From the NCBI GenBank assembly GCA_047602475.1, contig JASGHE010000002.1:1612001-1676000 (forward strand): a stretch of DNA of 64,000 bases, given 5' to 3'. This DNA is from JAEUIE01 sp047602475 (GTDB lineage Bacteria > Planctomycetota > Planctomycetia > Gemmatales > HRBIN36). The notes under the pieces are model-generated. The model made no database searches. It was not told the origin of the DNA and saw only the letters and a program-made list of their open reading frames with translations. This document shows positions 53,607 to 63,095 of this stretch, one piece after another. A program made the translations under genes and the position numbers. Numbering within the stretch: position 1 is the first letter of the stretch; each line of letters opens with the position of its first letter.

Positions 53607-54454
53607 GATGACACCCGGTGGTTTTGAAAGCGTCGTTTGGTTTCGAGAGGGATTAGTTCATTCATGCTGCCCGAACGGAAGCCGACGAGATCGAGGGTGA
53701 CGAAGCGGAAACCGAGTTGCAGCAGATGATCGGTAAGCTGTTGTCGTCGGTCAGGATCGCTGAGCCAGGCAATCGAGTCGGGCGAGACTTCGATGCGGGC
53801 CAGTTCGCCTTCGTGCAGCCTGACACGGAACTCCACCAGTCCTAGAGTTCGCAGATAGGCTTCAGCCGCTTCGATGCGATGGGTGCGCTCGGTGGTCACG
53901 GCCAGTCCTGGGACCAATCGGCTCGAGAGGCATGGCGATGCAGGCTTATCCCAGATCGGCAGATTCCATCCCCTGGCAAGTTCACGCACATCAGCTTTGC
54001 TGCAATTCGCTTCCTGGAGCGGATGTCTGACACCATGTTCCAAAGCTGCTTTCAGCCCCGGCCGATAGTCTCCTCGATCATCGAGGTTGGCCCCGCTGAC
54101 GACATGCTTGACATGCAACAACGGAGCCTGAGCCATGATCTGTTCATACAGTTCAGTCTTGCAATGATAACATCGACTGCCATCGTTTTGAAGGTAGGCC
54201 GGGTTGCTGAACTCATCGGTCTTGATGATCAGATGCTTGATGCCGATCTGCTGAGCGATGCGTGCAGCATCGTCCCGTTCCTGCTGAGCGACGCTGGGGC
54301 TGTGTGCGGTGACAGCAATAGCCTTGTCGCCCAGTGCTAGGAACGCAGCCTGGGCTACGACGGCACTATCTACACCGCCGCTGAAGGCGACGGCGACACT
54401 CTCCATGTCACGGAGAGTGGCCAGCAGTTGTTCACGTTTCGATTCTATCGTCAT
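53603..54454 (-). CDS. larE: ATP-dependent sacrificial sulfur transferase LarE
   Basis: 283-aa PP-loop enzyme. SGGVDS at residues 25-30 is the PP-loop, followed by IAVTAHSPSV and the sulfur-donor-type cysteines in GSRCYHCKTELYEQI. VVSGANLDDRGDYRPGLKAALEHGVRHPL and WDKPASPCLSSR (a conserved cysteine) are LarE hallmarks. LarE sulfurates the nicotinic-acid-derived precursor of the nickel-pincer cofactor of lactate racemase-type enzymes. The partners larB and larC and a LarA racemase are not in the window. Confidence 0.93.
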   Translation of the reverse strand: MTIESKREQLLATLRDMESVAVAFSGGVDSAVVAQAAFLALGDKAIAVTAHSPSVAQQERDDAARIAQQIGIKHLIIKTDEFSNPAYLQNDGSRCYHCKTELYEQIMAQAPLLHVKHVVSGANLDDRGDYRPGLKAALEHGVRHPLQEANCSKADVRELARGWNLPIWDKPASPCLSSRLVPGLAVTTERTHRIEAAEAYLRTLGLVEFRVRLHEGELARIEVSPDSIAWLSDPDRRQQLTDHLLQLGFRFVTLDLVGFRSGSMNELIPLETKRRFQNHRVSS

Positions 54455-54473
54455 GCTACTAGTATAGCAGACT

Positions 54474-55445
54474 CTACTGTTTCAGGGTCGAAGCTTCAGG
54501 CGTAACCTTATTCAGATTGGCTGGAACGTCGGCATCGACATTGCCGAGCGCCCAGGCGATGCCGCCCAACAGCACCTTTTGGAAGGTGTCGTTGGTCCAG
54601 ACATCTTCCCGGTGGCCCATGGAAGTGTAGAAGACTCGGCCGTTGTCGTGCTTGCGGGCCCAGGTGGCTGGGTGCAGAGGGCGATTGTGGAAGGCATTGC
54701 CGCCTTCGAGTCGCTTGGGGTTCTTGGTGTCAGCTTTCCACGTAGCCACTGCTTTGGAATTATCCTCAGCCAGAATGACATGGAGATCAGGGGAGAAGTT
54801 CTTTAACGAGTACCATTCTTCCCGGAGATCGAAGTCGCTCATGCCCTTAACCGCAGGGAAGTCGCTGACGACCTTCATGGTGGCGGCAAACTGTTCGCCG
54901 TGAACGATAAACTCGCCGCCGATCATCTGGATATAGGGATCACGTTCCGAAATGGGCTGATTCGCTCGGCTATCCCCTTTGCTGTGGAACGTATCAGTAG
55001 CGCAGTGGCTGCCGATGAAACCTTTGCCCTTGGCGATGGCATCGAGGAAGTACTTCTTGCCTTCCTTGGACATGGGAGGCGAACCATCAGTAGCTTTCTC
55101 TTCGGTGAGAACGCCGGTGGTGTAGAAGAAGAAGGCATCGTACTTGTCGAGTTCTTCCGGGATGAAGACACGGCCATCCTTGGTGCAGGTCACGTCGAAA
55201 CCATGCTTCTTGCCCATTTCGGTGAGGAGGAACTCAGCGTGGGCGAGTTTGCCTTTCTCACCGAGGAACTTCTTGCCATCGGGCTTGCTTCGATTGACGA
55301 CATCGTGCTGGAAACCCTGGGACCGAGTGAACATGAGGATTTTCTTGGGAGCACCCGATTTGGCTGCGACCCAGTTCATCGGGAAGGCCGTGGCAGCAGC
55401 AGCCAGCCCGGTGGTACGAAGAAAATCACGACGATCGAACGACAT
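54474..55445 (-). CDS. ThuA-like domain protein, Tat-exported
   Basis: 323 aa from ATG 55445 (MSFDRRDFLRTTGLAAAATAFPM), a twin-arginine signal. The ThuA/glutamine-amidotransferase-like fold is seen in KILMFTRSQGFQHDVVN, YDAFFFYTTGVLT, GKGFIGSHCATDTFH, GGEFIVHGEQF and GRVFYTSMGHREDVWTN. ThuA domains are linked to trehalose and other sugar metabolism and are frequent in planctomycetes; the precise reaction is not established. The upstream space to the aquaporin gene contains a terminator for the latter. Confidence 0.9.
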   Translation of the reverse strand: MSFDRRDFLRTTGLAAAATAFPMNWVAAKSGAPKKILMFTRSQGFQHDVVNRSKPDGKKFLGEKGKLAHAEFLLTEMGKKHGFDVTCTKDGRVFIPEELDKYDAFFFYTTGVLTEEKATDGSPPMSKEGKKYFLDAIAKGKGFIGSHCATDTFHSKGDSRANQPISERDPYIQMIGGEFIVHGEQFAATMKVVSDFPAVKGMSDFDLREEWYSLKNFSPDLHVILAEDNSKAVATWKADTKNPKRLEGGNAFHNRPLHPATWARKHDNGRVFYTSMGHREDVWTNDTFQKVLLGGIAWALGNVDADVPANLNKVTPEASTLKQ

Positions 55446-55593
55446 GTCTAACATCCTTGGTGCGTGGAGGGGTAGGTAGGTGAGCCGCTCTGAGCGGGGA
55501 TTGTATCCAGCTACAACTGTCGGCGATGGAGGGGGCGATGTCAAGCAAGTTCTGCGGGGTGGCACGGTGAATTGAGGATGTTATCTAAAGAGC

Positions 55594-55626
55594 AACGCCC
55601 TCTCATGGACATCATGAGAGGGCGTT
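55594..55626 (-). terminator. Intrinsic terminator after the aquaporin gene
   Basis: AACGCCCTCTCATG and CATGAGAGGGCGTT form a perfect 14-bp stem with loop GACAT, 22 nt beyond the aquaporin stop; on the minus strand GCTCTTT follows. Confidence 0.9.
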
Positions 55627-55648
55627 TGCTGTGGTTCAGGGCGAGAGC

Positions 55649-56309
55649 CTACTTCTTCTCATCACCTGACATTGATACCTTCCAATCAGCGTTCTGAATC
55701 CAGAAGACGCCGGCAGCTACCGCGCCACCCAGGAACGGGCCGACGATGTAGTAGCCCAGATGATTGAGATCACCTTTCCCCATCCAATACTGGAAGGTAA
55801 TAGGACCGCAGCCGACGGCGGGATTGAAAGCGCCCCCAGATAGGCCACCCGCGACAAATGCAGCTACGGTTATGGTGAAACCAATCGCCAAGCCATAGAA
55901 CGAATTGCCTTCGGTGCCTTTGGCAGTGGCGACATTGAGCACAACCAGGCAAAGGGCAAAGGTGAAGATGAATTCTGACCAACATAGCCTTAGTTGCATC
56001 TACGGTGGGAGTGGGAGCAAATGTCTTCTCGGTGAGAAACCAAACTACATAGCAAGCCAGGAATGACCCTGCCAACTGACTTACGATGTAGGGTACAAAG
56101 TCGATAGGGTTTAATTTGCCTCGCAGCATAACAGCCAGGCTGACGGCAGGGTTGTAGTGCCCCCCGGAGACGTGACCACCCATGTAGACCATCACCATCA
56201 GTACACTGCCAATGGCCAACGCGCCCATCTGGACGTTGCCCGTGATCACCAAACCGACGGTGAACACGAGGAAAAAGGTACCAATCAACTCAGTCAAATA
56301 GCGTTTCAT
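55649..56309 (-). CDS. MIP-family aquaporin/glycerol channel, frameshifted
   Basis: Six-helix channel starting ATG 56309 (MKRYLTELIGTFFLVFTVGLVITGN). The first half-helix motif is GGHVSGGHYNPAVSLAV. The frame fails near 55985, after VDATKAMLV. The other frame continues SEFIFTFALCLVVLNVATAK and carries the second motif GGLSGGAFNPAVGCGP, to 55649. Both NPA motifs are intact. The small residues near the second NPA and its overall length (about 219 aa) resemble AqpZ-like water channels more than GlpF. Downstream is a strong terminator. Confidence 0.9.
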
Positions 56310-56416
56310 CGACAGCTTCCTTGCTGGGGATACGGATCAACGAGGAAGTTCTACCCTAGAACTGCCCATCTTGCCAAGCCGAGTTGGGGGTGAACAGGTA
56401 AAATAGGCTCATTGTT

Positions 56417-56503
56417 CTCTCCCCCTTTCCAAGGGGGAGTTGGAGGGGGTAAACTCTCCGTAACATTGAACCCCACCCGGCCTCCCCTTGGTAAGGGGAG
56501 GAG
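56417..56503. repeat. Two GC-rich hairpins upstream of the fumarase gene
   Basis: CTCCCCCTTTCCAAGGGGGAG (around 56419-56439) and CCTCCCCTTGGTAAGGGGAGG (around 56480-56500) are each self-complementary and also related to each other in opposite orientation. They resemble the unit flanking the GNAT gene in base composition. They form the first 100 bases of an over-long frame of the fumarase ORF and argue for the later start. Confidence 0.65.
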
Positions 56504-56534
56504 AAAACGCCCAGTACGGAACCGCGAGATCGAT

Positions 56535-58100
56535 ATGAAACCGAACCCCTTCTTTGATCAAGTCCTCGAACTCATTCGCCGTACTTCGACGGTGCTGCCT
56601 CAGGATGTCACGAGTGTGATGGCCCTTAAACAGGCGAGGGAGGCGAAGGGATCAAAGGCTGATCTGGCACTGCGGCTGGTGTTGCAAAACATCGGCCTGG
56701 CTAAGGATCTTTCTGCGCCGATCTGCCAGGATACGGGGACGATTACGTTCTACATCAAGACGCCGATCGGCTTCGATCAACTGACATTAGAAGATATCTG
56801 TTGTGAAGCGGTGGTGGAAGCGACGAAGCGGGGATACCTGCGGCAGAACAGCGTCGATTCGATCACGGGTAAGAACTCGGGCACTAATCTGGGGCCGGGC
56901 AGTCCGGTGTTCCATTGGCATCAGCATCGGGGCGATACGGTCGAGATGAAGCTCATCCTTAAAGGGGGTGGCTGCGAGAACATGTCAGCCCAGTATTCCT
57001 TGCCGACCTCGATTCAGGGGAAGCGGTTTGATCGTGATCTCGAAGGAGTGCGTGGGGTCGTTCTCGATGCCATCTGGCAGGCACAGGGCAAGGGCTGTGG
57101 CCCCGGCTTCATCGGCGTCTGCATCGGTGGTGATCGGGCAGTCGGTTTTGAAGCTGCGAAGGAACAACTGCTGCGGCCTGTGGAGGATCTCAGCCCCCAT
57201 GCGGAGCTGGCTGCACTGGAAGCACGCTTGCTGGAAGAAGCCAATCAACTCGACATCGGGCCGATGGGTTTCGGCGGTAAGCTCACGGTGGGTGGCGTCA
57301 AAGTCTGTGCCCGCAATCGACTGCCGGCCAGCTTCTTTGTGACCATTGCTTACATGTGCTGGGCGTATCGTCGTCGGGGGGTGGTGCTCAATACCAAGGG
57401 TGAAGCGGTCGAATGGCTCTACCAGGCACCCGGCGAGTTTTCGGGCAAGCCGGTGCCTCTGATGGAAGAAGAGACGCCGAAGGCGATTGAACTACATCTG
57501 AAGAACCGCAAGCCACTCGATCTGGGTGGTGATGAAACCATATCACTCACGACCCCGCTCACCGAAGAAGCTGTCCGCAAGCTGAAAGCCGGCGATGTGG
57601 TTTTGCTTTCGGGCAATGTTTACACCGGGCGAGATGAGGTCCACAAATATCTGTTCAAAGGTGGCGAGCTACCGATTCTACAGAATGGTGTCATCTACCA
57701 CTGTGGGCCCGTGGTTCTTGAGGAGAAAGGCAAGTATCAAGTGATGGCAGCGGGTCCGACGACATCAATACGGGAAGAGCCGTATCAGAAGGAAGTCATC
57801 GCCAAGTATGGCATCAAGGCGGTGATTGGCAAAGGCGGCATGGGGCCACGGACGCTCGAAGCCTGTGCCAAGCATGGCTGCGTGTATCTCCATGCCATCG
57901 GCGGCGCAGCCCAGGTGTATGCTCAATGCGTGACCGATGTCACCGGCGTCGATCTCAAAGAAAAGTTCGGTAGCCCCGAAGCAGTCTGGCACCTCGTCGT
58001 GAAAGACCTTCCGGCAGTGGTGACGATGGACAGCCACGGCCGTTCGCTGCATGCTGAGGTGGCAGAGGCGAGCAAGAAGGAGTTGGTGGAGGTGTTGTAA
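56535..58100 (+). CDS. fum: Class I fumarate hydratase (iron-sulfur)
   Basis: Interconverts fumarate and malate in the TCA cycle. A 521-aa single-chain enzyme from ATG 56535; the frame is open to 56412, but that stretch is GC-rich repeat. The alpha part has SAPICQDTGTITFYIK, VDSITGKNSGTNLGPGSPVFHWHQH and GGGCENMSAQYSLP, with the cluster-binding cysteines and GKGCGPGFIG. The beta part (about residues 345-520) has GDVVLLSGNVYTGRDEVHKYL, IYHCGPVV, GPTTSIREEPY and IGKGGMGP. The fusion of both parts is as in E. coli FumA/FumB. It ends 44 nt before the next gene. Confidence 0.94.
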   Translation: MKPNPFFDQVLELIRRTSTVLPQDVTSVMALKQAREAKGSKADLALRLVLQNIGLAKDLSAPICQDTGTITFYIKTPIGFDQLTLEDICCEAVVEATKRGYLRQNSVDSITGKNSGTNLGPGSPVFHWHQHRGDTVEMKLILKGGGCENMSAQYSLPTSIQGKRFDRDLEGVRGVVLDAIWQAQGKGCGPGFIGVCIGGDRAVGFEAAKEQLLRPVEDLSPHAELAALEARLLEEANQLDIGPMGFGGKLTVGGVKVCARNRLPASFFVTIAYMCWAYRRRGVVLNTKGEAVEWLYQAPGEFSGKPVPLMEEETPKAIELHLKNRKPLDLGGDETISLTTPLTEEAVRKLKAGDVVLLSGNVYTGRDEVHKYLFKGGELPILQNGVIYHCGPVVLEEKGKYQVMAAGPTTSIREEPYQKEVIAKYGIKAVIGKGGMGPRTLEACAKHGCVYLHAIGGAAQVYAQCVTDVTGVDLKEKFGSPEAVWHLVVKDLPAVVTMDSHGRSLHAEVAEASKKELVEVL

Positions 58101-58144
58101 TTTAGCCCCGGCACTACAATCCAGGGAGTCAATGGAGTTCGAGA

Positions 58145-59875
58145 ATGGATGATATTGCCCGCCCATCTCGCAAAGGCCTTACCTTCTGGGGCGTTTTCTT
58201 TTCGCTGTTGCTGGGACTGGGTGCCTGGTGGAGTGTCGGTCAATTCACAGAGCCTCGGCCGCTCTGGACCAGACCATTTACCGCCAATCAGCACATTTTG
58301 TTGCCCCTCAGCGAAGCGGCTGACAGCAACAGGCTCGTTGCCTATGAAATGAATCTCGTTCCTGGCAACGCCTCAGAATCCATGATGACGGGTATTGTCA
58401 TTCTTGATTCCGGAACAGGCACCACACTGTATCATTTGCCGTTGCCAAACGAGCACTGGCGTCCTGAACAATACATCATGCAGACTTTCCACCAGGCCTT
58501 GCCCAGGATTATTGGTGATGTCGCCTGGCGGATCAACATTGTAGAAAAGGAAAAGACTCATCGGTGCGAACTGCGAGCCTGGCATTTTACTCAAAGCCAG
58601 CAGGAACAGATTGTCCAGTCATGGGACTGCGGGCCGGGCATTCGCATTGATGTGGCTTTTACCGACAGCGCCAGTCCCTACATGATCACGCAAACGAAAT
58701 CTCGCTGTGAGCAAATCCTGGCGAGTTTTGGTATGGTAGGGTGGTCAAGTTTGACGACACAGTTGGCCTATAGTCATGCGATAGCCATGAAAGCGTCTGG
58801 CGAGAGAGAAACTCCTTTTGGAGAATCTAGCTGGCATCCTGGCCTCGACCTCTCCACTATTCAGACTTGGAAACTTCCTACTTCACCAGGTGAAGCCTTG
58901 AAGCCACTGGCACTTTGGATGTTGCCGCCCCAGAACACAGCATGGCCGCCGGCATGTGGAAAAGACATGAAGTGGGTAGCATTTGGAGACTTGATGACAA
59001 GGCTGCCGAATTTTGCAAACAAGAAGCCGGTGGGTATGTTGCTGTTTGACGGCCATACTGGGAAGCCACGCTCACACAACGTACCTTCGACGTTACCCCT
59101 GTTTGTTACCGCTGCGGGCGACCTGTTGATGACTTCTTCACCTCTCAAACCCAAAAATGAAGGGGATCAATCGGCTGGCTATCAACATCGTATCGTCGAT
59201 CCACAAACGGGTAAAGAGTTGGCATTGCCCCCTGAACTTGTCACCACACTGCTTCCCGTCAATTTGTTTCCCGATCAGGCTCAGCCCGAACAATATGTGG
59301 CTACCGTAGGCATTGCCCATTTGTCTTTCAACTTGGACGTATTTCCGACGAAGAATAACAGTGCTTTGGTCGGAAGGTTCCAGCGAACTGAGACTGGCTT
59401 GGCGACCGTGAAGCCCATGGTTTCACTAAGTCGTGATAAGCGAGATGATAGAGCCTTGTCGGCAACTCACTTCAGGGGCAACGAAATTGGGTTGGAGGGT
59501 TCAATGGACACTGCGCCCCCGATGCTGCGAACCTTTGCTGAGAAGTGGGATTGGCTGAAAAACTGGATGGAACAGAACTGGCCACGAGACAGCATGACAT
59601 TGACCCTACACGATATCAACACCGGCAAGCTTTTACGCCAAATGCGGGATGCCATGGTGTTGCAGATGACCAACGCCAACAGCAAGAATACGCTCTACAC
59701 CATCACATACCGGAGATCACCACCGCCTGGACGGGAAGCCGTTGAAGCCCTCAGTGCCTGGCAGTTGCCGATAGAGACCGTGGGCACGTTACCCTGGTGG
59801 GGCAGGGGGACAGGCCTATTGGTCTTCTTTCTGGCAATTGTGTATTTGGCACGCAGACGACCACGGACAGCGTGA
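58145..59875 (+). CDS. Membrane-anchored hypothetical protein with one helix at each end (paralogue of 25241-26797)
   Basis: 576 aa from ATG 58145. An N-terminal helix (LTFWGVFFSLLLGLGAWWSVG) and a C-terminal helix (GLLVFFLAIVYLARRR) enclose about 520 extracytoplasmic residues with propeller-like features (GIVILDSGTGTTLYHLPLP, RIVDPQTGKELALP, LTLHDINTGKLLRQM). The plan matches the protein encoded at 25241-26797, including a WW motif before the last helix. No catalytic motif is seen. It lies between fumarase and a convergent DUF1559-type gene. Confidence 0.7.
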   Translation: MDDIARPSRKGLTFWGVFFSLLLGLGAWWSVGQFTEPRPLWTRPFTANQHILLPLSEAADSNRLVAYEMNLVPGNASESMMTGIVILDSGTGTTLYHLPLPNEHWRPEQYIMQTFHQALPRIIGDVAWRINIVEKEKTHRCELRAWHFTQSQQEQIVQSWDCGPGIRIDVAFTDSASPYMITQTKSRCEQILASFGMVGWSSLTTQLAYSHAIAMKASGERETPFGESSWHPGLDLSTIQTWKLPTSPGEALKPLALWMLPPQNTAWPPACGKDMKWVAFGDLMTRLPNFANKKPVGMLLFDGHTGKPRSHNVPSTLPLFVTAAGDLLMTSSPLKPKNEGDQSAGYQHRIVDPQTGKELALPPELVTTLLPVNLFPDQAQPEQYVATVGIAHLSFNLDVFPTKNNSALVGRFQRTETGLATVKPMVSLSRDKRDDRALSATHFRGNEIGLEGSMDTAPPMLRTFAEKWDWLKNWMEQNWPRDSMTLTLHDINTGKLLRQMRDAMVLQMTNANSKNTLYTITYRRSPPPGREAVEALSAWQLPIETVGTLPWWGRGTGLLVFFLAIVYLARRRPRTA

Positions 59876-59884
59876 CACAAAAGA

Positions 59885-61495
59885 CTACTTATCCACAAAA
59901 ATCTCCGAATTGTCCTCGTTTGCTCCATCATTTCGCCCAATCATTTGCCAGAGCAGCTTGGGTTTTCCCCCCGGCTTGAAGCGGCTGACGTGAGCATCGC
60001 CGAAGCCCACATGGGCCCAGCCATCGCCACGGGGGCTGACCATTTTGGGGAGGTTCTCCACGGTGCCATCGTAGAGCAAGTCGGCGGGCTTGGTCCAGGG
60101 CACCGCTTCAGCGGCGGCATCGGTCACGATGAAGGTATTTGATGTGCCATCCTGAACTGACAACATCCCGAGAGTCATTTTTCCTGTTTCCATGATCGCG
60201 GCGGCAGGCTTGGCTCCCTGCTTGCTGAAGAAGACCTGGTAGAGAGTGTGGTTGGCGGGTACGTTCTTGGCGAAGGGGTGTACATAACACTTCGGCATCT
60301 TGTCGATCAGCTTCTTGTTGTGATCGCTGTCCCAGGGCTCATCGAGTTTGAACTGTTTGTAGAGTTGATCTTGCTCCAGATAGGGCAGCATGGCGACACG
60401 CCAACTTAACAGCGGCTTACCATCCTTATCACAAATAGCCTGGTTGGGTAAGCGATTGAAATCTCCATGAAAGTTGTGCATGGCAATGACGAGTTGCCGA
60501 AGATTGCTGGCGTTTAACTCATCGGTCATATTCGAAGAGAGTGTTTGTCCAAGAATGGTGGCTATACCTTTGAGCCGATCTTCGGTCGCATCGAGAGTGA
60601 ACTGATTCTGGCTAGTGTTAGCTTGAATGGAATTTATTAGTTGATAAAAGGTCTTCCCTATGGTGGATACCCTGGGTGAGTCTGTTTCCTGCTTCAACGA
60701 ACCGAGCATCTTCGTCCACAATTTTTGAAATTCCTGCGCCTGGCCAGGCTCTTCCGTTTGCATGAGGAGCTGACCTCGTAGACGAGGCGGCAGACCGGCA
60801 GCCACGACAGCCCACTGTAGCCCTTTCGAGATGACTGCCGTCGAGCCTTGCCCCAATTCTTTTGGAAACAGAGGCATCGTCTCGGCGACAATCTTGCGAA
60901 AGTCGTTTGTGGGCATGATCAGCAACTGAACCGGAGCATCTTTGATTGCCGTACAGGCAGCATGGAACTCGGGCCTTTGAGCAGTCTTTATTGTTGTCAG
61001 TGCCTGGATCGCATTGGCATTGCCGACGACGACATAGTTATCGATGACTTTCCAGCCCGCTTCCCGACCAGGGGCCAGCCAGGAAGGTGCATTCGGAAAG
61101 GGGCCGGGCTGGAGATGGGCGATCAGCGAGGCGACCGTTTCTGCTTGTGTCACGTCTTTGAGAGGTACGTAAACGACCGGCCACTGGAAGAGTTCCATCT
61201 GGTTGTAGACCAGGTAAAAGCGTTCGGCTCCTGCCTGCAGAAGCGCTGCTTTGATCTCTGCGACTTTCGCTTTGCCCATCACCAGTTGATCATGAACGGG
61301 CAGTTTCATGCCGAGCAGCAGATCGAAGGAGGCGTTGACATCGATCTGGGTGAGATCGATCTTACCTACCATCAAAGTCTGGTCGCTCAGGAAGCGTGCC
61401 AGGTGTTTCCTATTGGCTTCATCGGTTTGAGCATGAAGGCCCAGTGTGCTAAGAAGGAACGCCATAACGGCCAGATAAAGGGAGCGATGCGACAT
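59885..61495 (-). CDS. Exported protein with DUF1559 (SBP_bac_10-like) region
   Basis: 536 aa from ATG 61495 with signal peptide MSHRSLYLAVMAFLLSTLGLHAQ. The first 300 residues are unrecognised. Residues about 330-520 match DUF1559, a hallmark domain of planctomycetes: ASNLRQLVIAMHNFHGDFNRLP, GKPLLSWRVAMLPYLEQDQLYKQF, DEPWDSDHNKKLIDKMP, DGTSNTFIVTDAA and the end GDAHVSRF. Unlike most DUF1559 proteins it has no type IV pilin-like N-terminus. Co-oriented with the next upstream gene (42 nt spacing). Confidence 0.85.
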   Translation of the reverse strand: MSHRSLYLAVMAFLLSTLGLHAQTDEANRKHLARFLSDQTLMVGKIDLTQIDVNASFDLLLGMKLPVHDQLVMGKAKVAEIKAALLQAGAERFYLVYNQMELFQWPVVYVPLKDVTQAETVASLIAHLQPGPFPNAPSWLAPGREAGWKVIDNYVVVGNANAIQALTTIKTAQRPEFHAACTAIKDAPVQLLIMPTNDFRKIVAETMPLFPKELGQGSTAVISKGLQWAVVAAGLPPRLRGQLLMQTEEPGQAQEFQKLWTKMLGSLKQETDSPRVSTIGKTFYQLINSIQANTSQNQFTLDATEDRLKGIATILGQTLSSNMTDELNASNLRQLVIAMHNFHGDFNRLPNQAICDKDGKPLLSWRVAMLPYLEQDQLYKQFKLDEPWDSDHNKKLIDKMPKCYVHPFAKNVPANHTLYQVFFSKQGAKPAAAIMETGKMTLGMLSVQDGTSNTFIVTDAAAEAVPWTKPADLLYDGTVENLPKMVSPRGDGWAHVGFGDAHVSRFKPGGKPKLLWQMIGRNDGANEDNSEIFVDK

Positions 61496-61536
61496 CAGTA
61501 GGCCTCGAATAAGAGAGAGTGTGTGCAGCAATGACT

Positions 61537-62997
61537 CTATTTCAGATAGACTTCGTACTTTCGTTCCGTCCGAGGGATGGTCGAACCGGGAATGGCCTCG
61601 GCAGTGATAACAGCGTGGTCGCCTTCAAGTATGTATCCAAAGCGTTTGCCGGTGATGGGGTCGATCGGTACGGGAAGGTCTTTGACATCCTCCCAGCCGG
61701 CAGGCAACTGGCGATTATGCCCGGCGGCATAGTTCCGCAGCAGTTCGACACAGCGGAGCAGGGCAATATCACGATCCGCCTGACTCACAGTGATCCAGAC
61801 GGTGGGGTAGTGAGGAAAGAAGTAGGCACCCAGGAAGAAAGAAGCATCCCCCTGCGCTCCCAGGTCTTTGATCTTTTGCTGAAATGCTTTGACGTGTACC
61901 AACCTTTCGGGAAGCGGCTGTTGGAACAGCTTGGCAAAGTCATCCGCCAGAACCTGGAAGCGGGCATGAGCAAAGATCATAACTGCTTGAGTAGCAGTCA
62001 TCTTTTCGATATCAGCAGGGGATCGACCTTGTTCCTGCAGCCAGACTTTAGCACGAGGATATTCTTTAAGAATCAAGAGGCTGAAATCATTGCTGGTATT
62101 GCCGCCGGTTGTTCGTAAGAGAGGTTTGAGCTTCTTTTCGACAAGTTTCTGCATCTCGTCGTTAGTGAAGATTCGTTCTTTCAATTGCTTGGGATCGCCA
62201 AGCAGATAGTCGATCGTCATTCTGTCTCCGGCATAAGCCAAACGAAGATCGAGAAAAGGATTCGGGAGATCAGTTAGTGCCCAATAAAGGTTGGGAGCGT
62301 TGGGGGTTTGGATGAACTCTTCCACCGTTTTCAGCATATTCTTGGCGATGCTGAGGCCGGTGAGCGAGCAGATGAGGATGTTTGCCTGGTTCATGTGCCG
62401 GCTCATCGCCATACCGGTTTGCAGGTGATAGAGGGCCTTTTCATAGTCTCCATCCATGACAGCAAGCCGGGCACGGATATGAACTATGTTGGCAATCAGG
62501 CGTATTCCTTGGACATCGGGAAGCAATAAACCCATTCCTTGCTCTTTCATCCGATCCAGATAATCCCATTCTGCGTAGGTGCGCCGAGCAGCCAGATCGA
62601 TCTCGTCGAATATCTGTGACTGTCGAAAGACACTCATTTCTTCCCGTGTGGCCGGTGTTACCTCCTCATCGTCATCTTTGTTTTTCTTGGATTGTTGCTG
62701 CTGAGAAGGAGTCAAGCCTTTTCGTGCAGCTTGATCGTATGGCGACTCGATCCATGCGTACATGCTTTCCGCAAACTTCGGCAGCCGAAAGAGGTAAATC
62801 GTATCGGGGGCAAAGTAACGGTAATAATCCTGCACGGCATTGCCTGTTTTCAAGTCCTTCAGAGGAGGCAGCAGCACATAGCGTAGTGCGGGTGAGGGCA
62901 CCGCTTGGGGAGTGACAGTGAACTTCCTGACTTCATTTGGTTCTTGTACACGTGACGTACATACAGCGAGGCTGAGCAAGGATAACAGGCCAACCAT
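61537..62997 (-). CDS. Exported hypothetical protein
   Basis: 486 aa from ATG 62997 with a short signal (MVGLLSLLSLAVCTS). Mostly alpha-helical, with a TPR-like stretch (ARLAVMDGDYEKALYHLQTGMAMSRHMNQ) and a C-terminal segment containing RLPAGWEDVKDLPVPIDPITGKRFGYILEGDHAVI, as seen at the ends of several planctomycete secreted proteins. An Asp/Glu-rich loop (KNKDDDEEVTP) lies near residue 110. No family recognised. Lies between the DUF1559 gene and a sigma factor with its membrane partner, all on the minus strand; likely part of their output or signalling, by position only. Confidence 0.7.
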   Translation of the reverse strand: MVGLLSLLSLAVCTSRVQEPNEVRKFTVTPQAVPSPALRYVLLPPLKDLKTGNAVQDYYRYFAPDTIYLFRLPKFAESMYAWIESPYDQAARKGLTPSQQQQSKKNKDDDEEVTPATREEMSVFRQSQIFDEIDLAARRTYAEWDYLDRMKEQGMGLLLPDVQGIRLIANIVHIRARLAVMDGDYEKALYHLQTGMAMSRHMNQANILICSLTGLSIAKNMLKTVEEFIQTPNAPNLYWALTDLPNPFLDLRLAYAGDRMTIDYLLGDPKQLKERIFTNDEMQKLVEKKLKPLLRTTGGNTSNDFSLLILKEYPRAKVWLQEQGRSPADIEKMTATQAVMIFAHARFQVLADDFAKLFQQPLPERLVHVKAFQQKIKDLGAQGDASFFLGAYFFPHYPTVWITVSQADRDIALLRCVELLRNYAAGHNRQLPAGWEDVKDLPVPIDPITGKRFGYILEGDHAVITAEAIPGSTIPRTERKYEVYLK

Positions 62998-63095
62998 AGT
63001 AATCTCCGGAATGATCTCAAACGAACCAACTGAAGGTGTATCTTGCGATTAACACAGCCCCTCGATTGCGCGTCGGGCTGTTATGAAAGTGGCTG

